Source: Onthophagus taurus
Taxonomy: Eukaryota > Arthropoda > Insecta > Coleoptera > Scarabaeidae
Length of the DNA stretch: 64,000 nucleotides
Reading direction: 5' to 3'
Assembly: GCF_036711975.1 (NCBI RefSeq)
Contig: NC_091968.1
Coordinates: 5,642,001 to 5,706,000 of the forward strand
Part shown: positions 11,010-22,722 of the stretch, in pieces
How positions within the stretch are numbered: position 1 is the first letter of the stretch
Layout: every line of letters starts with the position of its first letter
The notes under the pieces: model-generated
Database searches by the model: none
What the model was told of the DNA's origin: nothing
The model's input: only the letters and a program-made list of their open reading frames with translations
Translations under genes and position numbers: made by a program

Positions 11010-14000
11010 AAGTTACCAAAAAAAGTCGTAAATCGTTCTTGCCATCAAAATTGATTGTATCATATGTAACAAGTGTGTTCGGATGCGTCTCGTGCAGTTC
11101 GTTCTTTCGTTAGCGGTGCAAATTTTGAAAAACTTCTCAAGGAAAAGTGCATAGTAATTGATAGTCTTTAGAGTCGTTAGAGTTGCGGACTTAGCACAGT
11201 ACACCAGACCTAGCAATCTCGAAATACAGGGCGTACCTGAGGCAGCCAACGAAAACATTGTCGATGTTATGAATAAAATTGGCGGCTTTCTTGAGGTTCC
11301 GTTAGAATCTTATGATATTGATGCCATACATCGCGTACCTCACATTGGCAATAGGAGTCGGCCAAAAAACATCGTTGTGCTTCCTAAAGGTTTCCGTCCG
11401 GGATTTTTGATTAATGATGGCCTATCGCAGCAATGTTCATCAATGAACCTTACTGTAGCGAATAGAAAACTGTTCGACGCCATTAGGACCACGGCTAAAG
11501 AAAAAAGTTATAAATATGGAGGTGGTGTGTTCTTGGCTTTGTGTCTAAAATGATCTTCAGTACGGAGTGTGTGTTGCGTTGTCTAATGGCTCCTCAATGC
11601 TTAAGATATGCTGTATTTATATTCCACTGTGTGACAATGTTGCACTCTCGCGATTTTGCATCCCAATGATGGATTCCTCTTTTGTTCAGAGCTACTTCTG
11701 CAAGAGCTACAGAGTTCTTGGATTCCGTCTCCTTGGTTGGTTTATCCTATTTAAATCATCATTGTAATGAATGCGGCACATCCTTGATCTTGTTTTTTCC
11801 TGTATTTCATTGTGACGTGGATTTGGGTGATCATGTTTTGGTGCCGGAGGACCATGCTCATACTATGCTAGATATAACATGCAAATTCTTAATTCCTAGA
11901 AATTTATCCCTCCCACTATAGTGAACCAATATACCATAATTTTAAAATGGCATCCTTTGATGAAATCACTATGTATCACTTAATAGTATGTGGATCACTT
12001 AAGGCACCTCGACTATATAACTTTTTCCCTTTTGAGTAATCACTCAAAGTTCCTTTTCGATCGTGATTACCGCAATTTTATTGTCAGTGCAGAGAGTAGT
12101 ATACGGCATGATCCCAAAAGGTTTTGGTCATTTGTTAGAGCTAAGCGCGCGACAAGTGACTTGCCTGCAGAAGTTATGTTTGACGGTGTTACTGCTACAC
12201 CTTTTTTCTCGTTATTTTGGCTCAGTACTTAATACTTCGCGGATCTCGAGCAGTAGCAACGGTTGGAAAGCTGTTAGAGTCGTTAACCCTTCCGGAGGGT
12301 CAAGTGGTGACGGCATACCTCCTATTATTATAACAAAATGCTGTGAATTTCTTAGTGAACCGTTATCAATCCTGTTCAATAGATCTTTGAAAGACTATGT
12401 CTTCCTGGTAATCTGGAAGCAGGCCACTGTGATGCCTATTTTTAAATCTAGCTGTAGAAGCTTAGTTGAAAACTATAGAACAATTTCTTTGTTGCCCATT
12501 TTCGGCAAGGTCCTTGAAAGCTTAATTTACAAGCCTTTTTTTCCACTGTCAAAAGTGGAACAAACGAGAAAGTTGAACATGTTGGTTACCCTACAGCATT
12601 CAACAGTGACTTGCTTCCTATGTGGCTGATAGGACGCAGTCGGTTAGAGGTAGAGATTTTTCCTCGCAGACGGTGTCAGTCTCATCCGGCGAGTCTCAGG
12701 GACGCATTCTTGGACCTTTGCTTGTCAATATTTATATTAATAACATATTTAAGTGTTTTAAATCCGCTAACTGTTTAATGTATGCAGATGATCTAAAGAT
12801 CTTCTGCCGTGTGTCTAATCCTAGAGACTGTTGTGCTGTGAATCTCTTAGCGAACCGTTATCAATCCTGTTCAATAGATCTTTGAAAGACTGTGTCTTTC
12901 CGCTAATCTGGAAGCAGACAACTATGGTGCCTATTTTCAAATCTGGGTGTAGAAGCTTAGTTAAAACTTATAGAGCAATTTCTTTATTGCTCATTATCGG
13001 CAAAGTCCTTGAGAGCTTAATTACAAGCCTATCTTTTCCATTGTAAAAAATATTTTAGAACCTCGACAACATGGATTTTTTGGCTGGTCGGTCCGTAGAG
13101 ACCAATCTTCTCGAATATACTAATTACATTTTGCATTCTTTTGATGACAACTGTCAGGTGGACTCTGTATACACTGATTTAGTAAAGCTTTTGATAAACT
13201 TGATCATCTGCTCTTGCTAGAAAAAATTGAACATGTTGGCTTACCCTACAGCATTCAACAGTGGCTTGGTTCCTATGAGGGTGATAGGACGCAGTCGGTT
13301 AAAGGTAGAGATTTTTCCTCGCAGACGGTGTTAGTCTCGTCCGGCGTCCCTCGGGGAAGCATTCTCGGACTTTTGCTTTTCAATATTTAATATTAATAAC
13401 ATCTTTAAGTGTTTTAAACACGCTAACTGTTTAATGTATGCAGATGATCTAAAGAGCTTCTGCCGTGTGTCTAATAATAGAGACTGTTGTGCGAACCATT
13501 ATCAATCCTGGTCAATAGATTTCTGAAAGACTGTGTCTTTCCGCTAATCTGCAAACAGGCCACATGATGCCTATTTTCAAATCTGGGTGTAGAAGCTTAG
13601 TTGAAACTTATAGAGCAATTTCTTTATTGCTCATTTTCGGCAAGGTCCTTGAGAGCTTAATTTACAAGCCTAACTTTTCCACTGTAAAAAATATTTTAGA
13701 ACCTCGACATCATGGATTCTTCTCGAATATATTAATTACATTTTGCATTTTTTGATGATAGTTGTCAGGTGGATTCTGTATACACTGATTTTAGTACAGC
13801 TTTTGATAAAGTTAATCATCTGCTCTTGCTTAAAAGAAATTGAACATGTTGGTTTATGTTTACACTACAGCATTCAACAGTGGTTTGCTTCCCATGTGGC
13901 TGATAGGACGCAGTCGGTTAGAGTTAGGCGTCCCTCAGGGAAGCATTCTTGGACCTTTGCTTCTCAATATTTGTATTAATAACATATTTAAGTGTTTTAA

Positions 14001-14940
14001 ACACGCTGTTTAATGTATGCAGATGATCATCTAAAGATCTCCTGACCCGTGTCTAATCCCAGAGACTGTTCTGCTCTTCAGCGAGAACTTGCTCAATATT
14101 GTTTTCCAAACTTCATCACCATAAATTATAGCAAATGCTTTACAATTACTTTTACAAAAAAGCCTGGTCCTACCGTCCTTCGGAGGGGACGTTAAGCCGT
14201 CGGTCCCGGCAACCTGTCTAACATCTCTGGTTGTCGTCAGATACATGTGTAGTTGGAGGTTGTGAACGTAAAAACGGGTTGAAAGCGCGTCTGCGCTCTT
14301 TGAGCGGTACTCAGCCATGCACCCAAGTTTCTGGACGTTGGAGTACCAGCACGGCTTGGGGGTCGTCTGCAAATTGCTGGGCGTTGGAATACCAGCCCGG
14401 CTGAAGGCAAGGCGAGAAGCGCTATCAGACTGATCGGATGCCATTTTCGAACATCTTTCACTCCTCCAAATAGACCTACACATGGCCAAAGTAAACCGTG
14501 GGGATGTACAAAGGGACACTTGGGGCCCAAGTGCTTTGGTTATACCACCTGTGGTTTAACCAACCTCACATGAAACTACATACACATACAAGCCTGGTCC
14601 TATACGCTTTGACTACATCATTGGAGGAAATTTATTGAACGAGGTTACTTCTATAAGGGATTTGGGCGTGATGTTTGATAGTAACCTATTATTTAGTGAG
14701 CACGTCGATTTGGTGGTTGGCAAGGCTTTTCGTATGCTTGGATTCGTCATGAGATCAGCCGCTGATTTTGCTGACACCAATTCATTAATGATTCTCTATT
14801 ATACGTACGTATTTAACGTAGTGTGGTAGTATTTGCCGTACTATGTTAGCTTTCGAAAAATTAGTACTGGGATTGATCGGCAAGGTGCTGAATAAGACGC
14901 TTTTTCTTCAGAACATTACAGTCTACAATAAAATTCAATG
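11010..14940 (+). mobile_element. Jockey/CR1-like LINE, degenerate, with triplicated RT segment
   Basis: The plus strand carries an ORF1 piece at 11158-11553 (NLEIQGVPEAANEN, IDAIHRVPH and RPKNIVV, the RNA-binding ORF1 type found with APE LINEs). Endonuclease remnants follow (11567-11921, including DLGDHVLV). The RT part is broken: linker at 11990-12232 and RT core repeated three times (from 12342, 12837 and 13489). Each unit runs from SEPLSILFNRSLKD to MYADDLK.FCRVS. The thumb VTSIRDLGVMFDSNLLFSEH is at 14635-14830. Frameshifts and stops are frequent. The 3' end of the same element probably resumes at 17145 after a Penelope insertion. Confidence 0.8.
14173..14589 (+). mobile_element. LINE 3'-end insertion with 13-bp target duplication
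   Basis: The insert is flanked by AAGCCTGGTCCTA at 14160-14172 and 14590-14602, and splits the RT frame of the host LINE (TFTKKPGP continues after it). It ends TGAAACTACATACACATAC, the same tail as the RNase H LINE ending near 53665, so it is a 5'-truncated copy of that family. It contains a GC-rich segment CTTCGGAGGGGACGTTAAGC. The minus-strand frames at 14031-14530 are shadows. Confidence 0.75.
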
Positions 14941-17140
14941 AAACAACAAAATTGAGGTTAACCTCTAAAACTTATGAAAAATAGCGCACAACTGGGTGTA
15001 AACAGCCCATCACAGATGAAGGTTCACCGAAAGCAAGGAGTTGATTGAAGTCAAACTGAGTTAAAAGTCGGAGTCGACATACACAGTGCAAGGTGCAAGT
15101 CGGAGTGGCATAACCTAGAAATCACGAAAAACCGTGGGAGTTTTCCACTTAATTCAGGAGTGCCAACCAATTAAAAACAAGAAGGAAGGTAATATAGGAA
15201 ACTGCAAACTCAAGCAGTCCAAGAATCCTAAAAAACCCTAAAACGAAATTTCAGAGAAATCACCACTACGTCCTATATCTCACATAGAGAGTAAATGTCT
15301 GTAAATAACACTAAGGTTTTGAATGTCTGTTCTTCAGTTAACGGACGCAACCTCTTGGTTTATGGAGACGTTTTCTGAATTTGTTTTCTTGAACAAAATA
15401 GAGGTATCACCGAAATCAAATCCATGGCCTGTATCGATGTAATGGTTGACTACTGCCGATTTGTTAACTCAAAGATTTCAACAGTCAGCTTCGTACTGCT
15501 GGACTCTTTTTTTCAAATATTGTGAGGTTCTCCCTACGTATGAAGCAGCACATACACCACAAGGAATTTTATAAATGACATTAGATTTAACATCTGTGGG
15601 GGTGGGGTCCTTCAAGTTAGAGAAGTGGCACCTGAGACTATAATTAAATTTCGCTATCTTGACATGGTCCGTGTGCAACAGTTTGGTCAACTTAGAGATA
15701 AGTTGAGGAATAAAGGGCACAAGTGAGAAACTGGGTCTCTCTTCAGTTGTGGGGGGACTTGTTAGAGATGTGTCAAGTCTCCTGGGGGTTGAATATAATA
15801 GTCTATTCACTAGTGGTCTTGGAAAATCGTTGTTGGAGAACATAATGGTCAACAATTGAAGGTTTTTTTCCACAAAACGGGGGTGGCAAATCTTCCTGAT
15901 TCTATCCCTCATGGCAACAACCGTGTTGGTTTTTTGGTGTAATGGGTGATTAGAATAACAGTTAATGTATCTACCCGTATGTTGTTTTTTCCTGTACCAA
16001 TCCGTACAGATCGACCCATCATCACAACGAATGACCAGGTAGTCTAGGAAGGGAACAGACTTAGAGGATTCGCTGTCTATAGTGAATTGAAGCCTTTCAT
16101 TATAACTACCACATCGAGGGCATCGGAGGGGTTGGAACAAACAATGTCATCCACATATTTATAGATGAAGGGAAGGGCAAAATTTAATTTGGAGATTGAA
16201 TTGGTGATTAAATCATCCATCACTATCTGGGACAATATCGGGCTCAAGGGGCTGCCCATCGGAGTATCAAACAATTGTTGATAGAATTCTCCCTGAAAGG
16301 AGAATGTGGAAGAAGTGAACAGAAATTTGATAATCTCCATAAAGAGATTTTTTGCTATGGGAGTGTGTGGAGCTACACAGTCCACATCCACATTCTCTAC
16401 TGATAATATAGGTAACCAAGTCCATAGGTATATTTGTGAACAGGGAAACCATATCCAACGAAACCAAAACGTGGTCCAGCGGGAGCTTGATCTTGGAAAC
16501 CTCCTCTACGAAGGTATAAGAATCTTGTATATTAAGAGAGGTCCAGTTGTTGAAGGCAACTACTTGGACAAGGCATACGTGGGTGAGCCAACGAAGGAGA
16601 TGATCGGTCTGAGAGGACAATCTTCTTTGTGTACCTTTGGAAGGCCATAAAGCTTGGGGATAACACCGTTATGGCAAGTAAGGGTTTTTGCCATTCTAGT
16701 ATCGATACACTGCAGCTCTTTCAGCCTTTGTATGTATTTATTGTATTTTTGATTTGTGTAGAGGTTGTGGGATCCCTGGGGAGCTTCTTATAGGTATAGG
16801 ATAAAAAAGAACACCATGGTGAACGTGAAGGTTAAAATTGCCAATTCTTATAGGTAGCCTCATCAGAGAGGAGCACCAAGGCTTTTTGGAGGTACATGGA
16901 CTTGGTAATGGCAACTGTGCAGTGACCTTTGTCAGCAGACGTGATAATGAGAGGATCAGAGGGATCACAATTTTTTAAGAACCTGGAGGTCTCCCTTTTT
17001 ATATTCAATATAAATTTATCTGTTTGGGAGAAGGAGGGAGCACCTCTAACGAAGTTGATAATTATATTTGTGATGCCTCCTCTTACTAAATCGGGGTCGG
17101 CGAACTCTACGTATTTAACATTTTGAATTACTGCACTCTT
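14941..17140 (-). mobile_element. Penelope-like element (RT plus GIY-YIG endonuclease), degenerate
   Basis: Coding fragments on the minus strand run 5' to 3' from about 17130 to 15290. They include RT pieces KLPLDHVLVSLDMVSLFTNI (16490-16550), GEFYQQLFDTPMGSPLSPIL (16230-16300) and the catalytic YKYVDDIV (16140-16165). Next comes the connector and then a GIY-YIG endonuclease (NVIYKIPCGVCAASYVGRT, 15510-15570), with its tail in another frame at 15290-15470 (HYIDTGHGFDF). This domain order is diagnostic of Penelope retroelements. Several frameshifts make it inactive. It appears to sit inside the plus-strand LINE that ends near 14940 and resumes near 17145; edges are approximate. Confidence 0.85.
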
Positions 17141-17144
17141 GTAT

Positions 17145-17412
17145 GGTATCTACGATATGATATATTCGTGGAACAACTTTATGCTGGAAATCTCATGCTG
17201 CCTATGTTGACTACGACTCGACGTGCCAATCTTTCCAGTATTTACGACTCGGCCAGCGGCGACTTGCTGTTGATATAATAGTTCTATATAAAATAATTCA
17301 CAATATTTATAATCATCTTCGCTTACATCACTTTTTCGCTTACATCATTTTTTAGTGGCATAGCTTGAATTGAGTTTGTCCTGTGCTGTGTCCCATGAAA
17401 GTAAATAAATAA
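17145..17412 (+). mobile_element. 3' end of a Jockey/CR1-like LINE
   Basis: The plus-strand translation includes LGQRRLAVDIIVLYKIIHNI, the typical C-terminal region of Jockey/CR1-type reverse transcriptases, and ends in a TAAATAAATAAATA tail at 17400-17413. It probably belongs to the element broken at about 14940 by the Penelope insertion. Confidence 0.65.
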
Positions 17413-17439
17413 ATATCTCCAGACGATTCTTGCCTTATT

Positions 17440-17770
17440 CCTATTTGATATCTCCCAATGTGCAATCAGATACTTCTCAACATTGTTCCTTCAATATCCC
17501 TAACATCTCTCAACACTGTCCTGGTCTTTCTCAACTGCATCCTCATCATCAATAGTCCTTGACACCTTTATGCATTATCCCTGATATCTCTCAACATCGT
17601 TTCTGACACATCTCAACATAATTCGTAATATCTCTCTATGCCCAGACAAATTCCCAACATTTATCGTCCCTAATATTGTTAAACATCGTCTTTGACATCC
17701 TTGAACATCGTCCCTGGTCTTCCTCATCATCGTCTATGGTATGAAAAATTTCCCTAACTTATCTCTTCTT
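17440..17770 (+). repeat. Degenerate short tandem repeat (TCTCAACATCGTCCCTG-like)
   Basis: Variants of a roughly 20-30 bp unit (CTCTCAACATTGTCC, TCTCAACATCGTTTC, TTGAACATCGTCCCTG) recur about ten times with drift in length and sequence. No coding potential was seen. It behaves like an old minisatellite. Confidence 0.55.
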
Positions 17771-17909
17771 CTATTTCTTCCTCAACATCTATCATTAATG
17801 TATGTAATGTATTATATCAGATTATTGTTGGAGCATCAAACAAAATTGAAATATTAATGTGTTATTTACAGTAATTATAGTAATTAATTATAGTAATTGA
17901 AAAGTGATA

Positions 17910-18290
17910 TATTCAGGATGTTTACAAAAAAAAACAGAAATTTTTGTCATTAATTTTTGATTTTCGGAAGTTTTTTTGAACTAAAATAATGTTTTATTAC
18001 CTAAACAGGATGAAGAGTGGTAAACTACCATCCGGCAGCATGCATTTTAGTTCTCCGGACCCATAACTCCCACTGTAATAGTACTTGTGCTAAGACTTTC
18101 AAAGAATGAAAAATGACAAATCGTTTACCTTCCGAAAATCATCAAATGACAAAATATTCCTAAATTAACTCCATGAGTCACTCCTTCGATTCATCACACT
18201 TCGTCACACTTCGAAATGTGTATGCCAGAATTCCAAATGTTGTAAAAAATGTATTTAACGAAAACACCCCGAAAGTAAACACCCTGTATA
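17910..18290. mobile_element. MITE with mariner-like termini
   Basis: The left end TATTCAGGATGTTTAC (17910-17925) matches the inverted right end GTAAACACCCTGTATA (18275-18290) at 14 of 16 positions. The 381-bp interior is non-coding. The CAGG(G)TG terminus is like those of the mariner elements at 29811 and 56292. Confidence 0.55.
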
Positions 18291-18422
18291 CATCTACATT
18301 CAAAGGTGTGTCAAAATGAACTAATAAATTCCGTATTAATATTAAGATTTAAATTTGAAATTTATCGATTCATATTGACACACCCATAACATCCCCGTAA
18401 TGATTTAAGTCTTCGATTTGGA

Positions 18423-20160
18423 TCAATAAGGACGTTTATTAGAATACGAATTTTTACAAACCTTCGTCGACGCAGTTTGTTGATTACTCGTCGGAACCGC
18501 ACAAGTACAACACACATTTTGCGGCGTATCCACCACTACATCCTCTTCACTACATGTACAATCAGTTGATTCATCTTTTTTCGGTGGATCACAATCACAT
18601 ATAATTATTTTATCATTATCGGATGAAATGCAACTGCAAATATCATCGGGTAAACCTCCCCTACATTTACAAAGTGGTATCTCAGCATCTTTGGGATCGC
18701 CGAGATTAAATGAAACGACGATTGTTTTATCAGCTGGTGCAGTTTGATTCGTATTTGATATGGTTGCTTTTACTTTCATGCCGTCTAATGTTTCTTCTAT
18801 GCTTTTCGGACCGTCCATTTTAAATTCTAACCTTAATTTTTTATCGCCGACTGTTAAAATTGGTGGAGCAGCTCCCGCGTCGTGGACTTTTCCACATTCA
18901 CATTCGATTTCGATTGGTTGTCTTATATTTTGGGTATCTCCCATTTGATCCCCACCTTCATCTGATGGTGCTTCTTCGAGTATTACTTCCTCATCTAGTA
19001 TTGCTTCTTCATCTAGCACACCTTCACCTTCTTCAGCTTCACCTTCTTCAGCTTCACCTTCCTCCAAAGCTTCATCATCACGTGTTCTACGTTTTTCTGG
19101 TTTTCTCGGTGAAATGATATCAACAGTTTCAACAATTTCGAATTTTTTCTCGCGGATCATTTTTAATCGAAACGATTTTGTTCCATCTGGGTTTACAACT
19201 TCTGTGTATTGATCTTCGGGTAATGCGCCTTTATGGATGTTCATGAGTTTTTCGCTAAGTTCAAAGTTGTCGTCTTTTCAAACAGGAACAAAACAAAATT
19301 AGTTTGAAAAAGTAATTTTTTTCTTTGTTACCTTTTGGTGCTGCTTCGGCATCTTCGTCTTCGTCTCCTTTAATGCTTCGAATTTCGAGTTTTTCTTCAA
19401 GTACAACTTCTGTGTCGTCTTCGTTTTTGATTCGATAAATCTTGGTTCCATCCCCGTTATCGGTTACTTCAAAACGATCTTCGGGAATTTCCCCGTTAAG
19501 ACATTTCTCAAGGTATTCGTAAGCACGTTTTCTTCGCGATGTTTCATCTTCAATTTCTTCCTCTGATTCTTCTTCTTCACCCTCTTCTTCATCTGCATCA
19601 CTTAATATACCTTCTTGTTGTCTTCTTAACATTTCTGCAAATACAGCTGGGTCTTTTGATTTTTCATACATTTCTACGATTTTTGCCATAAATTCATAAA
19701 CGTTCTTCACGGTGTTATCTAAGATTTTTTGAACATTTTTTTCAAACTCTTCTGGTGACATATTTGCAAGAAAATCTCCACCGGTTGGTTTTTGAGAGTC
19801 TGCTGGAGGTTGATCAACAGTACCTTCACCTGCTTCTAGGCCTTCTACAAAACCAGTTTCTCCATCTTCGCCATCTCCTTCTTCACCTTCTCCTTCATCA
19901 TCAGTCGTTACAGCTGCATGGGGATGATCAAAAACAATTTTTCCATCAACAACCAATGATTGAAATACTTTATCATGGGAAACATATCTTGTTAATTCTG
20001 GCATAACAACTGTTAGTGAATCATCCGGTTGGAAAATTAACGAAGTTTGACATCCCACTTGAGTACAAACTTGAGCAACTTGATCTTCATCGAGAATTGG
20101 TGGATTAACAGTAATATCCGTTTGGCAATCCGTTTCCGTTTTAATCTTAGTTTTACTCAT
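18423..20160 (-). CDS. Glu/Cys-rich protein with internal duplication (gene B)
   Basis: Two exons, 20160-19332 and 19273-18423, join in frame (G|AC, Asp) across a 58-bp GT-AG intron and give 559 residues. The N-terminus (MSKTKIKTETDCQTD) leads to a GCQTSLIFQPDDSL segment that closely parallels ORF A just upstream. Two long acidic tracts follow. A roughly 55-residue unit occurs twice: EIPEDRFEVTDNGDGTKIY in exon 1 and ALPEDQYTEVVNPDGTKSF in exon 2, so the intron sits inside a duplicated region. The C-terminal part has a LRLEFKMDGPKS strand-like block and many CxC pairs. It ends at TGA 18423, or may instead splice at 18462 into exon C. No enzyme motif, signal peptide or membrane segment was found. 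I do not recognise the family. Confidence 0.8.
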
Positions 20161-20182
20161 TTTGAAATTTTAATTAGCAATT

Positions 20183-20665
20183 TTATTCAGGCGGATTTTC
20201 TTCTCCTTCTGGAATTTCTTCGCCTTCTGGAGTATCTTCTGGATTAGCTTCTGGAATATCTTCTGGAATATCTTCTGGAATATCTTCTTGAGTACCTTCT
20301 TGAATATCTTCTTCTTCTAACCCTTCAAAAGTTTCATTAGATTTTTTCAAAGCACCTTTTAAAGCACCTTCGCTAGACCCTTTTCGACTTGCTGATAATT
20401 CACCTTCACCTTCACCAAGTTCTTCAAATTGTATTTGATTCTTCTTTGGTAGATCTATAACCTTAATAGAATTATTTGCAATTTCGCTAAATGGGGTGTA
20501 TTCCAGTAAAGGAACGATAGCAGCTAAGTCGGCGTCAGGATGAAAGGTCGCTATAGTTTGGCAGCCTCGATCGCTGACGACGATTAATTCGTGACCTTCA
20601 GCTTCAGCAACTCTTAATGTTGTTTGTATCGTTACATTGCGACCCCCTGATTCGGTACTGCTCAT
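20183..20665 (-). CDS. Short acidic protein homologous to gene B N-terminus (ORF A)
   Basis: An intronless 160-residue frame starts MSSTESGGRNVTIQTT. Its segment GCQTIATFHPDADLAAIVP aligns with GCQTSLIFQPDDSLTVVMP of gene B, so A and B are tandem duplicates. The second half is Glu-rich with a repeat of EDIPEDIPEDIPE type, like the acidic tracts in B. The stop codon at 20183 lies inside an AATAAA hexamer and is only 22 bp from the ATG of B on the same strand. That leaves no room for a separate promoter, so the two ORFs probably share a transcript, or A splices in a way not visible here. Function unknown. Confidence 0.7.
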   Translation of the reverse strand: MSSTESGGRNVTIQTTLRVAEAEGHELIVVSDRGCQTIATFHPDADLAAIVPLLEYTPFSEIANNSIKVIDLPKKNQIQFEELGEGEGELSASRKGSSEGALKGALKKSNETFEGLEEEDIQEGTQEDIPEDIPEDIPEANPEDTPEGEEIPEGEENPPE

Positions 20666-21042
20666 AATTAATTCTCATGACGTGGGAGTGAAAAGTTTCT
20701 CTTGCTCAATCTTTAAACCTTTAAGACATCAGTTTTTGTGGGGTCCGATTTTAAGACATAAATTTACGGTTTTGAACCAAAAAAAAACAGAAAATAAAAT
20801 ATTTTAGAAATATTTACGTGACATTTTGACAAACGTTCTTTCAAATTTTGATTCTAAAAAAATGACAGATATAAAATAAAGTCATTTTAGTAAAAAAATT
20901 AAACTTTTTTCTTAACGTTTTAATAAATTATAAGCGTTTTTGATATCACATACTGTAAAATTCCCTTGAAGTTATTTATTTATATAACGACCCTGGACCA
21001 TATCTCTAGATGCTTTTGGGGTTGCCTATAACAGGTGCATCT
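20666..21042. other. Upstream flank of ORF A
   Basis: AT-rich, no gene seen. It should contain the promoter of the A/B unit on the minus strand; I see no convincing TATA or initiator that I would assign. Confidence 0.35.
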
Positions 21043-22722
21043 CTTAGGTTGGGTTGGGTTGGGTTATACAGAAGTAAGATGACAGAAAAAAAAAGGAGAA
21101 GGAGAAGCATAGTGAGAAGGGAAGAACAGGAAAGAAAGAAAGATAGTAGAAATGACAAAACTGGAGTAGTAGTGCCACAAGGAAAGGAAGAGCATGCGAA
21201 GGACAATTCAGGAAAACATACAAAATAACATATAGTAACAAAAAAGCGAGCAATGAATGAAAATCAAACGGAACAAAGGAAACTAGAAAGTAATGAGAAG
21301 AACCTGAGTACTTTTGTGCCAGTTACCAAGAGAAGAAGGGTTTACCAAGGGAAAGGAAGAGACAAGTAGAATATCATTGTAGCAGGTGATTTTAATGCCA
21401 AGTCCGCTGCATGGGGTTCCAACAATGAAGAAAAGCGAGGAACAGTTCTATGTGAGTGGATGACAGAAAAAGGATTAATAGTTGTGAACAAGGGAAATAG
21501 ACTACCATGGAGAAGAGGAAAACAAGAAGCTCACATAGACATAACGATGTGCAACGAAAAACTGATTAAAAGTGTGAGGAACTGTGAGGAACACAGAGGG
21601 ATAGAAAGCGAAGATAAATACTAAGGCAAAATCCAAAAAAAGCTACAAGCAATAGACTTGCTTGCGTCGGAACTGCTGACATCAATAACGACAAACACTT
21701 GCAATGAAACTTACGGCAAGATGACAAAAACAGGATCAAGACAGGGTAAATTATACTGGTGGAATGATACAGTCAAAGAAGCCAATGAGAAAGCAAACAA
21801 ACACAAACGCACCCTAACCAAAGCTAATGCAAAAACCAATAACGAATCAGAAAAAATGAAGGCACATAGAGGATACGAGAAAGCAAAAAAAGCACTTAAA
21901 GACAAAAAATATTTTTAAAGTAACACTAGACCAGGAAAAAGTCAAGACACTAATTGAAAAGTTGTTCCCAGATGGAAGGAGGACATAGAAAATGAACCTG
22001 AGGGCCGAGGGGTCACTAAAGAAGAGATAAAAACCTCACTAACAAGCAAAAAAATGGATAAGATCATTGTCAAGGACACTGTTAGTTCATGGATTGAAAA
22101 AATGACAAAAATGTACTATGACCACATAAAAAATAATATATTTCCGAACATCTGGAAGACCGGTAGACTAGTCTTAATAGAAAAGCAGGCGGCCACAAAG
22201 AAATACAGATCCCTGTGCCTGCTAAACTGCTGCGGGAAACTGTATGAAATCATTATAAAGAATAGACTAGAGGAAGAGCTACAGGAAAAACTGTCAAAAT
22301 CGAAGTGGTGTTAGGAGAGGTTAAACGAAAATGCCTTCTAATCACAGTGGACGAAAAGACGAGACACTAAATAAGTAAATGTCAAAAAATCTGCTGAACA
22401 TCATCAAAAGTTATCTTAGCGAAATATTTATAGAATATGACGGCTTTATATATTAGATCAGTAGCGGATTTCTCCATGGGTCCATCTTGGGGTCGATTCT
22501 ATGGAACTTGTTTTTCAATCAGCTTCTGGAACATGAACAGGAAGAGGAAGGAGTTAAGTAGGTGGCGTACGCGGACGACCTTGCGGTGATAGTGAGCGGA
22601 TGGGAGATCGAAGAACTGATATAAATTGCTGAGGCAATATTGAACAGACTAACACATAAAATGGAAGAGATGGGCTTGGATATCATCCCGAAAAAATTAG
22701 AAGTCGCAATACTAAAAAGCAG

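Larger units (their letters stand above)
10833..18461 (-). other. Possible 7.6 kb intron joining genes B and C, filled with transposons
   Basis: Between the putative donor AAG|GTTTGT in gene B and the acceptor before exon C there is no host coding sequence. The stretch holds LINE, Penelope, satellite-like and MITE sequence, listed separately. If the splice is real, B and C form one protein of 1664 residues. If not, exon C has an unrecognised 5' exon somewhere in this interval. Confidence 0.45.

Noticed and set aside
14031..14530. Minus-strand frames up to 162 residues
   Set aside because: They run through the inserted LINE tail and into the host LINE on the opposite strand, so they cross a transposon breakpoint and have no domain.
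21047..21065. GGGTT repeats as a telomere tract
   Set aside because: Only four units long, embedded in transposon sequence, and not the TTAGG motif of insect telomeres.
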